Positions 18,026 to 25,648 of a stretch of DNA of 64,000 bases are shown piece after piece. Positions within the stretch are counted from its first letter, which is position 1, and every line of letters begins with the position of its first letter. The position numbers were made by a program, and so were the translations under genes. The notes under the pieces are model-generated. The model saw only the letters and a list, made by a program, of their open reading frames with translations. It made no database searches and was not told the DNA's origin. The DNA is taken from positions 736,274-800,273 of the forward strand of contig NW_008705578.1 in the NCBI RefSeq assembly GCF_000186865.1, in the 5' to 3' direction. The stretch comes from Aureococcus anophagefferens. Lineage: Eukaryota; Sar; Pelagophyceae; Pelagomonadales; Pelagomonadaceae.

Positions 18026-19307
18026 TCAGTCCCACGCCTGGCGGAGGCGGTAGCGCGGGAGCTCGTCGACGCGCGCCGCGGCCGCGGCGTCGAGCCGGCA
18101 CCGGACGCGCGACGCCGGAAGGGCCGCCGGCGCGAGCGCGACGACGGTCTGCCAGGACGAGCGCCGGGGCTCGCCGCCGGGGCCGCGCGCGCGCACGGCG
18201 ACGTCGTCGGAGAGCCGGAGCGCGGGCCACATCGCGACGCCCGAGCACGTCCGGGCGACGCGGGCCGCGACCGTCGCCGCCGGCGCGCCGCCGGCGAAGG
18301 GCGCGAGGAAGCCGCCGGGCGCGAGCGCGGGCTCGAGCTCCCGCGCGGCGGCCTCGACGCGGTCGGCGTCGACGGTCCACGCCGCCTCGGGGCCCCGGAG
18401 CCAGCCCCGCGGCGCCGCGTCGTCGAGCAGCCGCGCGCAGTCGACGAATTCCAAAGTCTGCGGCGCCGCGAGCAGCTTCAGCGCGCGGTCCCGGCAGCTG
18501 CAGCGCATGGGCGCCGCGCGCGCGACGCGACGCCAGTCGAGGTCCGGCGTCAGCGCGTGCGGCGCGTAGACCGCCGGCGCGCCCACCGTGGTTATTGTTG
18601 CCGGGATCCAGGACCGCGGGTCCGCGGGACGCTTCGCGAAGCGCGCCGCGGCGTCGCGGAGCGCGACGCGCAACCCCTCCTCGGTCGCAACGGCGCCGAC
18701 GATCTCCGAGACGACGACGTCGACGCGCTCGGGCCTACCAAGTGACCATCGTTTCCCCGGTCGAACTCTCCCGAAAATAGTCGCGGCCGCGGGACGCTGG
18801 CTCGGGCAGCGACACGGCCGTCGAGTAGCCCTCGAGGACGACGATCTGGTGCTCCCGCAGCCGGCCGGCGCGCTCCTCGCGCCGCACGGTCTCGCGCGCG
18901 CGCGCGGCGGCGGCCGTGTCGCCCTCGACGGCGTAGACCCGCGCCGCGCCGTATTTCGCCGCGAAGCGCGCGAGCAGCGCGAAGGGCCCCGTGCCGAGGT
19001 CGAGCACGACCGCGCCGCGCGCGCCGCGCAGCCGGTCGCGGATCGCGCGCTCGTAGAGCGGCGTCCGGTTCTCGTCGCGCGTCATCGCGTCGTAGGCCGC
19101 CGGCTCGAAGCCGATGCTCCAGCCCGACTCCGGCGCGTCCTCGAAGTAGTCGACGACGGGCCCGTTGAAATCGAGGTCCGTCGCGTAGTGGACGTCCGTC
19201 GGCAGCCAGGATGAGGTGTGCGTGAGCGCGTCGCAGCCGACGACGACGAGGATGCAGAGGATAGCTCTTCTCGTTGCCAAGCTCCTCGTGCCCACACACG
19301 GTGACAT
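18026..19307 (-). CDS. PRMT-like SAM-dependent methyltransferase with N-terminal hydrophobic leader
   Basis: Exons complement(18026..18734, 18796..19307), with a 61-base intron (GTCCCG...TTGGTAG); 406 residues. Splicing joins LPEPA to PERVDVVVSEIVG. The Rossmann core shows VVLDLGTGPFALLARF (motif I), ARVYAVEGDTAAA (post-I) and the SEIVG strand, placed as in protein arginine methyltransferases but lacking their SExMG Trp/Met form. The PRMT-type double-E loop is reduced. The first 30 residues (RRAILCILVVVGCDA) form a signal peptide or anchor, so the enzyme may act in the secretory system or plastid. A start at 19349 would add 14 residues before the leader. The methyl acceptor is unknown. Confidence 0.65.
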
Positions 19308-19430
19308 CTCGATCGAGAAGCCACTCGAAGACGATCCTCTCGAAGCCATCCTCAAACCGTCCGAAAGTGTGAATTAGGCAACTCATCAACATTGATCACG
19401 GGTCTTCAAGTTCCTTTCAACAACAATTAA

Positions 19431-20192
19431 TTAACCCACGTCGTCCTCGTCGAGCACGCCGATCGCGACCTCCAGCAGCCCGAAAGCCACCGCCGCCGAC
19501 AGCCCGGCGCGCGCGCCCGTCGTCGCGAAGCGGCGCGCGAGCGCCGACGGCCGGAGGTCCGCGCCGTCGATCCAGCCCTTTCCGCGCTTGTACACGGTCT
19601 GCAGGGGGAAGCGGACGGCGTGGCAGGCGATGCCCGCCGTTCCGCCGGCCGTCGCGCCGCCCGCGGCCGCGGCCAGCGTGCCGCGCCGCTCCCGCGGCGC
19701 GAGGTGCGAGTAGACGCCGAAGAAACACGCGTACGACGCGGAGTCGCGGACGACGACCATGGGCTGCCTGAACCCTTCAAAGGCGTCGAGCCGCCCGGAA
19801 CGCTGGTAGCCGACGAGGGGCGACGTCGCCAGCGCGTGCGCGGCGCCGGCGACCGCGCCCGCGGCCCAGTCCGAGTACGCGTCGGGCAGCCCGTGGAACG
19901 CGTGCAGCCGCTTCGCGACGTCGTAGGACCCGAAGAGCACGCCGCCGCCGAAGCAGTGGCCCGCCGTCGTGATGCTCCAGGACGCGACGCGCGGTCCGAG
20001 GCCGGGGGGGTTGTTGCCCAGCTGCTTCGCCAGCTTGTCCCGCTTGAGCTCCTTTGGTCGAAAGAGGTTGAGCGGCCGCGCCGCCTTGAGCTTGATGAGT
20101 ATGCTCTTCATCGACGTCGTCGCGAGCCCGCGGGCGCTGCCCGCGGCTACCATATCCGCTACCTCGCCGTCCTTGCTGGACGCAGGCGCCAT
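19431..20192 (-). CDS. Mitochondrial-carrier-like membrane protein, short and divergent
   Basis: 253 residues from the ATG at 20192. GGVLFGSYDVAKR and ASYACFFGVYSHL match the even-numbered helices of mitochondrial carriers. FPLQTVYKRGKG and TSPLVGYQRSG stand where the Px[DE]xx[KR] repeat signatures would be, but in degraded form. With about 250 residues there is room for two and a half of the usual three 100-residue modules. It may be a carrier with reduced or altered transport, or a member with a different fold boundary. The substrate cannot be guessed. The start codon is only 61 bases from that of the divergent GT61 gene, so both must use a very compact shared promoter, or their 5' UTRs overlap. 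Confidence 0.6.
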   Translation of the reverse strand: MAPASSKDGEVADMVAAGSARGLATTSMKSILIKLKAARPLNLFRPKELKRDKLAKQLGNNPPGLGPRVASWSITTAGHCFGGGVLFGSYDVAKRLHAFHGLPDAYSDWAAGAVAGAAHALATSPLVGYQRSGRLDAFEGFRQPMVVVRDSASYACFFGVYSHLAPRERRGTLAAAAGGATAGGTAGIACHAVRFPLQTVYKRGKGWIDGADLRPSALARRFATTGARAGLSAAVAFGLLEVAIGVLDEDDVG

Positions 20193-20253
20193 AAGTAACT
20201 GCAAGATGTCTGTTGAAGCCAAGATGCCGAGGGGCTGCCCTTGGCGCAGCGCG

Positions 20254-23200
20254 ATGCGCGCGCTCGTCGTAGCGCTCGTCGCGCACGCGTGCCGCGCGCA
20301 ACGCTGCCGCACGCCGCCGGACGGCGCCGCGTTCGCGCGGGCGGCGCGCTGGTCGCTGCAGAACGGCACGTCGTGCTTCGGCGTCGCACCCCGCGACCTC
20401 TGGGCCTGCGAGGAGGCGGTCCAGAGAGCGCTCGACCCCACAAACCTCCCACCCGAGGACGGCTGCGCCGTCGCCGGCCCGAAGACGACGGCCCTGCGCA
20501 CGGGCAGCCGCGACACGGTGCCGAACGCGCAGACCTGGTCGTCGCTGCGCTGGGCGAGCTACGAGGGGCGCGCGTTCGTCGTCCACGACCCGGCCGCGGC
20601 CCTCTTCCGCGGCGCGGTCTGCGATGCGCCGGGCGCGTGCCGCGACGGCGCGCCGCCGCGGATCCTCGGCGCGAGCAAGTGGGGCCTCTTCTGGCACGAC
20701 GGCGCGGACGCGACGGCGGCGGCGGCGACCGCGGAGCCCTACGAGCGCCGGCGCTGCGACCGCGCGTTCGGCGAGCGGACCTACGTCCTCAACATCCTCA
20801 CCTGGCAGGTCGGCCACCTCATCCTCGACATCCTCGAGCCGCTCTACCACGCGCTGGCCCGCGACGGCGGCGGCGCGCCGGACCCGGCGCGGACCCGTCT
20901 GATCTTCGACGTCGCGAACGAGGACGAGCGCGCGGTCCTGGGCGACAACATCGCGCGCACGGTCTACGGCGAGACGCCCTACGCGCTCCTGCGGCGCTTC
21001 ACGGCGCACCCGATCCACACGCGCGCCGCGCTCGACGGGCTCGAGGGGCGGTCGTGCTTCGCCGCCGTACACGTCGAGCTCGACGTCGCCGAGTCCTACT
21101 ACGCCCTCGGCCACGACGCCGCCGCGGCCCGCGCGGCGGACCCCGGCGCGCCGCACCCGCGGGCCGTCGCGCCGGAGGAGCGGTCGCGCTACCGCGCCTT
21201 CCGCGACTTCCTCGGCGCGCCCGCGGCGGCGCCCGCGGCGGCGCGGCGCGCGGTCGTCTTCGTCCGCCGCGCGTCGACGCGGCGCCTGACGAACTTCGAC
21301 GCCCTCGCCGGCAGGGCGCGGGCGCGCGCCGACGCCGCGGGCCTCGACTTCGTCGCCGTGGCCCTCGAGGAGCTGCCCTTCGACGAGCAGCGCGCGCTCT
21401 TTGCGCGCTGCGCGGTCCTCGTCGCCCAGTACGGCAGCGCGCTGCACAACGTCATCTTCCTCCCGCCCGGGGCCGCCGTCGTGCTCCTGCCCATGCCCAA
21501 GTGGTGCGGCGAGGCCTGGCACTTCGAGCGGCAGGCCGCGCTCAGCGGCGCGTCGTCCGTGACCGTCTGCGCGGGCGCGGGCGCGGACGACGGCGCGCGG
21601 TTCCGCTGGGCGCACCGCGCCTGGCTCCAGGGGCCCTGGGCGACGAAGGACGCGGACTTCGCCGTCGACGCGGACCGCTTCGACGCGGGGGTCGCGGCGG
21701 CGCTCGGCGCCGTCGGGGGGCCGCCGGCGAGCGCCACCGTCGCCGCGGACGATGAAAACGTCCATCGCTGCCCGACGCGGACGGCCCTCGCGACGCCGCG
21801 CGTCCACGTGAGCGACGTCGTCATCGAGGCCGCGCCCGACGGCGCGAACGCGCTCGTGAAGCTCGTCGCCGAGGTCGTCCTGCGCGACGCGGGCGCGGCC
21901 GAGGAGGACCGGTCCGCGTTTTTTGAACTTCTCGACGCGGACGCGCTCGAGCTCTGCGTCGCGGAGGTCGACGCGTTGGACGCCGCCGCGTGCTTCCGCG
22001 CGAGCGCCTTCAACGAGTTCTCCACGCTCGACGTGACCGTGCCCTGGGGCGAGCGTCTCGCGGTCGCGGTCTGGCTGCGGGGCGCCGGGGGCGCCGCCGC
22101 GGACGTCGACCTCCGCCGGCGCCTGCTCCAGCAGGGGCTGCCGGCGGTGCGCACGCACGTCACGTTGGACGTCGACGGCGCCTACGGCGGCCTCGGGGTG
22201 TCGACGGTCACGCACAAGCAGGCGCCCGCGCCGCACCGCGCGCCGCCGCCGGCCGCGGCCGCGGGCGCCGGCACGTTCGAGGTCCGCGACTGGCGCCTCT
22301 TCGCCGAGACCTGCGACGTGCTGGAGGTGCCCGTGCAGATCGACGGCCGGCCCGTGGTCCTGGCGGGGACGCTGGGCCACGCGACGGCGCTCCAGGGCGA
22401 GCTGTCCGCGTTCTGCGGCGAACACGCGCTCAACCCCGCGGCGTGCGCGGCCCTCGACGTCGAGGTGCGGCGGCGCGTCGCGCGGCTCGCGGCGGCGAAG
22501 CGCCGGGGCCTGCCCGCGGTCCAGCGCCTGCCGACGGCGCGCCGGCCGTTCCTGTTCCTCCACCACGAGAAGACGGCGGGCTCGTCGCTGCGGCGCCACG
22601 TCGTCGACGCCGCGCGCGCGCGCGGCCTGGCCTTCTACGTGCCCTGCTACGACGCCGCGGGCACCTACTGGGAGGACTACCGCTGCTACGCCTTCGACGT
22701 CGCGAACGCGTCCGCGGCCAACGGCGGGCCGAACGCCGAGCTCGCGGTGCTCGCGGGCCACTTCGAGTGGGGCGTCTGGGACGACCTCGAGTCCTACGAC
22801 GCGGCGGCGCCGCCGCCCTGCTTCACCATGGTGCGCCACCCCGTGGACCGCGCCGTGTCGCTCTACTACGAGCGCGTCTACCAGCGCGACGACATCGGCG
22901 GCGCGCGCGTCAACGACCTGCCGCTCGGCGAGTTCGAGTGGCTCCTGCGGGCCTTCAAGGGCTCGGCCTTCAGCCGCTACCGCGACGAGGGCTTCTGCGA
23001 CGCCATGTGCAAGAACACGCTGGGCCTGAGCCTCCACCGCGGCCGCCTGCCCGAGGACGTCGACGCGCGCCGCGCCGCGGAGCCCGCGCTCTTCGCGGCC
23101 TACGAGGCCGACCTCGACGCGGGCCTCGCCGTCGACCGCCTGCGCCACTGCGTCGTCGGCCTCCAGGACGACTGGGCCGGGTCGAAGCGGTCCCTGGCCC

Positions 23201-23400
23201 ACTGGTTCCCCTGGATCGCCAGCATCGACGACGCGCGGCGCAACGCGGGCCTCGGCGCGGCGGCCGAGACGCGCGACACGCTCCGGCCCGACCTCCGCGC
23301 GGCCCTCGAGGCCTGCAACGCCTGCGACCTCGCGCTCTACGACGCCGCCGCGGAGCGCCACGCGGCCCAGCTGCGCTACCTCGACGGGCTGGGTTCGTAA
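20254..23400 (+). CDS. GT61 glycosyltransferase fused to a sulfotransferase
   Basis: A single-exon protein of 1048 residues with signal peptide MRALVVALVAHACRAQ; ATGs at 20206 and 20224 would only lengthen the leader. The first catalytic domain (about 170-430) has YVLNILTWQVGHLILDILEP, then VVFVRRASTRRLTNFDAL and AQYGSALHNVIFLPPGA. This series is typical of GT61 enzymes (xylosyl-, arabinosyl- or GlcNAc-transferases). After a beta-rich linker, the second domain (about 763-1040) has FLFLHHEKTAGSSLRRH, the 5'-phosphosulfate loop, and FTMVRHPVDRAVSLYYERV, the 3'-phosphate motif of PAPS-dependent carbohydrate sulfotransferases. One polypeptide could add a sugar and a sulfate to the same cell-surface glycan in the Golgi. 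Both active-site motif sets look complete. Confidence 0.8.
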   Translation: MRALVVALVAHACRAQRCRTPPDGAAFARAARWSLQNGTSCFGVAPRDLWACEEAVQRALDPTNLPPEDGCAVAGPKTTALRTGSRDTVPNAQTWSSLRWASYEGRAFVVHDPAAALFRGAVCDAPGACRDGAPPRILGASKWGLFWHDGADATAAAATAEPYERRRCDRAFGERTYVLNILTWQVGHLILDILEPLYHALARDGGGAPDPARTRLIFDVANEDERAVLGDNIARTVYGETPYALLRRFTAHPIHTRAALDGLEGRSCFAAVHVELDVAESYYALGHDAAAARAADPGAPHPRAVAPEERSRYRAFRDFLGAPAAAPAAARRAVVFVRRASTRRLTNFDALAGRARARADAAGLDFVAVALEELPFDEQRALFARCAVLVAQYGSALHNVIFLPPGAAVVLLPMPKWCGEAWHFERQAALSGASSVTVCAGAGADDGARFRWAHRAWLQGPWATKDADFAVDADRFDAGVAAALGAVGGPPASATVAADDENVHRCPTRTALATPRVHVSDVVIEAAPDGANALVKLVAEVVLRDAGAAEEDRSAFFELLDADALELCVAEVDALDAAACFRASAFNEFSTLDVTVPWGERLAVAVWLRGAGGAAADVDLRRRLLQQGLPAVRTHVTLDVDGAYGGLGVSTVTHKQAPAPHRAPPPAAAAGAGTFEVRDWRLFAETCDVLEVPVQIDGRPVVLAGTLGHATALQGELSAFCGEHALNPAACAALDVEVRRRVARLAAAKRRGLPAVQRLPTARRPFLFLHHEKTAGSSLRRHVVDAARARGLAFYVPCYDAAGTYWEDYRCYAFDVANASAANGGPNAELAVLAGHFEWGVWDDLESYDAAAPPPCFTMVRHPVDRAVSLYYERVYQRDDIGGARVNDLPLGEFEWLLRAFKGSAFSRYRDEGFCDAMCKNTLGLSLHRGRLPEDVDARRAAEPALFAAYEADLDAGLAVDRLRHCVVGLQDDWAGSKRSLAHWFPWIASIDDARRNAGLGAAAETRDTLRPDLRAALEACNACDLALYDAAAERHAAQLRYLDGLGS

Positions 23401-23593
23401 CTCGCCTAACACACTTCATGTGCGCGGCAGGGCGCGGAGCCCTCGCGCTTCGTTTCGAATTGAGGGCGGGGGGAGGGGGGTTCTGAAGTGGCGCTGCACC
23501 TGGGAACTAGGAGACCGCGCGCGCGCGTGTTGACAATCCACATGACATTCTGCGAATGTCCTTGGAACCGACTGCTCGGCCCTTCGGCCTTTG

Positions 23594-24412
23594 TCAGAGT
23601 TGGATGACGCTGAATTCCGCGTGCGCGCACGGGCCGCACTTGTACGTCGGGGTGCAGCCGCACGAACCTGCGAGCTGACCCAGGTCTTGGAGCGCGCCGA
23701 GGCCTTCGAGCGCCCGCGCGAGGACGCCCTTCTCGTCGGCCATGTGGGAGGTGAGCACGGCCAGGGCGCGGCCGGCGCGCGCGCGCGCGCCGTAGGTGCC
23801 GCTTCGCAGCAGCTCGATGAGGGGCGGGATCGCGCCGGCCCCGGCCAGCGCGAGCCGGACGTCGGGGCTGGAGCACGCGAGGTTGCCCAGGGCCCAGGCG
23901 ACCATCTCCTTGACGAGGGCGCTGCCGCTCCGCTCGAGGTCGACGAGCGCATCGATGGCGCCCATGCCCATGATGATAGCCGCGGTGTCGTCGTCCCACG
24001 CCATGTTCGCCAGCGCGGCCGCGGCCATCGCCTGGCAGAGGTCGCTGCCGTCGTCTTCGACCACCGCGAGCAACAACGTCTCGACGCCGCTGGCCTCGGC
24101 GATTATTCGCCGGAGGCATGGGTTGACCGCGAGGTTCGTGAGCGCCCAGCAGGCCTGCTCCTTGGCACCGACGCCGCCATGCTCGACGAGGTCGACGAGG
24201 AGCGGCACGGACCCCGCCGCAGCGATCACCGCCTTGTTGCAGTCGTCGACTGCGAAGAGCACCAGCGCTCGCGCGGCGGCCTCCTGCGCCTCGTCGTTGC
24301 CGACGTCGCGCAGCAGCGTCAGAGCGACACCGAGGTTCATAACTTGACGAAGCCACAAGACTTCCTGGCTGGCGGGGCAGCTACCAGAATCTGATTGCAC
24401 GTGGATTGCCAT
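23594..24412 (-). CDS. Armadillo-repeat protein
   Basis: 272 residues from the ATG at 24412. At least five ARM repeats are visible: AAARALVLFAVDDCNKAVIA, EQACWALTNLAVNPCLRRII, MAAAALANMAWDDDTAAIIM, EMVAWALGNLACSSPDVRLA and RAGRALAVLTSHMADEKG. The [AW]AL.NLA cores are those of importin-alpha-like ARM domains. The protein is a bare superhelix with no IBB or catalytic domain. It ends in a Cys-containing tail (SCGCTPTYKCGPCAHAEF). It is likely a protein-binding adaptor. A TTGAAGTTCA motif lies 32 bases upstream of the start. Confidence 0.8.
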   Translation of the reverse strand: MAIHVQSDSGSCPASQEVLWLRQVMNLGVALTLLRDVGNDEAQEAAARALVLFAVDDCNKAVIAAAGSVPLLVDLVEHGGVGAKEQACWALTNLAVNPCLRRIIAEASGVETLLLAVVEDDGSDLCQAMAAAALANMAWDDDTAAIIMGMGAIDALVDLERSGSALVKEMVAWALGNLACSSPDVRLALAGAGAIPPLIELLRSGTYGARARAGRALAVLTSHMADEKGVLARALEGLGALQDLGQLAGSCGCTPTYKCGPCAHAEFSVIQL

Positions 24413-24729
24413 TCACTTGTGGTTTCAAGAGAGAGCTGGTTTATTGAAGTTCATGCTAAAGTAAGACTCTTCTAGGAGACTGTTTGACGTTCTCAACATG
24501 CTTAACGCTCACCAGTTCTCAGACCTATGACAGGTTTTGACCCCTGGGCCATTACCTACTCTCCGGGACACTCGCGGGGGCCAGGGGGCACCTCACGCGA
24601 GCCGGCGCAGCCCACCCAGGGAAGTTCCAGACAAACTTGGGGCATCTTCACCATCGACCTTAAAATCCCCCCCCGCCGGGGTCCGAGTCCCAGGCGGCGT
24701 GCGCACGTTTTACTACTCGGGCACCTCGC
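24413..24729. other. Intergenic, no gene seen
   Basis: 317 bases upstream of the ARM gene and downstream of the 24.7 kb gene, with lower GC near the ARM gene (TTTATTGAAGTTCATGCTAAAG). GGGTCCGAGTCCC near 24680 resembles a pol III B box, but no cloverleaf can be folded around it. No ORF is supported. Confidence 0.6.
24444..24453. promoter_or_regulatory. TTGAAGTTCA motif upstream of the ARM gene
   Basis: A near-palindromic A/T-rich site standing out in GC-rich DNA, 32 bases before the ATG at 24412. The same site occurs before the starts at 38797 and 39962. A promoter or 5' UTR role is inferred from position only. Confidence 0.35.
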
Positions 24730-25491
24730 CTACGCGCCGGGCGGCCGCGCCATCGTCGCGCGCCGGTACCGGTTGCCGCCGCCCTTGGCGGCGCGGGACA
24801 TGGCGACGGCGACGCGGGACCGGGGCTCGGCGAGGTCGGAGACGTGGTCGTCTTCGCCGGGCCACGCGTCCGGGACGCCCCACTGCGAGCGGATGAAGGC
24901 GTAGATCGGGTCGCAGTCGCGCGTCCAGTCGCAGCTCGGGGTCGCGCGGCAGAGCGCCTTGTCCAGGGGCTCGAGGTGGAGCAGCGTCGACCGCGCGACG
25001 CCGTCGTCGAGGTCGACCTTGATCTCGTCGCGGCCGTGCGCGATGTTCGGGTACTTGGCGTAGAGGCGCCGCACGGACGTCCACATGCGCTTTAACTGCG
25101 CTCGGTTCTCGTCGGCGCGCGCCGCGTCGGGGATGCCCCGCACGCCCAGCGCGAGGTCCTCCTTGGGACGCAATTTCCGCCGGAGCCACTCGTCCGCGAG
25201 CTCGTCGCGCGTGGGGTCGGAGACACCCGCCTGTTTCGCCTCGGCCTCGAGGGCCCGCGTGTACCAGGACAGGGCGTCGAGGAGCGTCTCCGGCTTCGTC
25301 GCGTTGATGCGGTCCAGCGTGAGGTCGTACTCCTTGTGGAAGCGCGCCTCGCGCTCGTCCTCGAGCTGCTCGAAGTGCTCCTTCTGGTGCTTGTAGAGCG
25401 CGAAGGCGAAGGCCGTGCTCCCGACGCAGACATTCATAAAACCCGCCTCGCCCGTCGTCAGGCTCTGGAGGAAGGCGCGCAATCGAGCCAT
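24730..25491 (-). CDS. Unrecognised protein, 253 residues
   Basis: The start is the ATG at 25491; the frame extends upstream only through non-ATG codons. The N-terminus has one short hydrophobic stretch (FMNVCVGSTAFAFALYKH, about residues 18-35). A charged helix follows (EHFEQLEDEREARFHKEYD), then a globular region with DDGVARSTLLHLEPLDKALC and CDPIYAFIRSQWGVPDAW. The tail is basic (SRAAKGGGNRYRRATMARP). It may be anchored to a membrane, with most of the protein on one side. No family recognised. The terminal GCGTAG is also a perfect match to the local splice-acceptor form, so the true C-terminus could lie beyond a missed intron. Confidence 0.5.
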   Translation of the reverse strand: MARLRAFLQSLTTGEAGFMNVCVGSTAFAFALYKHQKEHFEQLEDEREARFHKEYDLTLDRINATKPETLLDALSWYTRALEAEAKQAGVSDPTRDELADEWLRRKLRPKEDLALGVRGIPDAARADENRAQLKRMWTSVRRLYAKYPNIAHGRDEIKVDLDDGVARSTLLHLEPLDKALCRATPSCDWTRDCDPIYAFIRSQWGVPDAWPGEDDHVSDLAEPRSRVAVAMSRAAKGGGNRYRRATMARPPGA

Positions 25492-25554
25492 CGGCTTTGT
25501 GGCCCGGGGCAGCCTTCCCCTGGAGGCGAATTCGACATGCGAGCCCACGATGCT

Positions 25555-25648
25555 GTTCAACAAGCCAACGTTTTACTTCAACGACACGGCGCACGAGCGG
25601 ATAATTCACGGTGCATCTTCAACAAGCCAGCGTGTTACTTCGACGACG
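25555..25648. repeat. Duplicated 32-bp segment at a gene 3' end
   Basis: TTCAACAAGCCA starts both copies (25555-25586 and 25617-25648), which agree at 28 of 32 positions and are 62 bases apart. The second copy contains the stop codon and last codons of the PHD-finger gene on the minus strand. The first copy repeats that gene end downstream of it, with an equivalent in-frame TAA. Confidence 0.85.

Noticed and set aside
23401..23593. Possible small gene between the GT61 fusion and the ARM gene
   Set aside because: Only shadow frames without a credible start; looks like two 3' UTRs.
24670..24700. Pol III B-box-like GGGTCCGAGTCCC, possible tRNA
   Set aside because: No acceptor stem, A box or cloverleaf could be paired around it.
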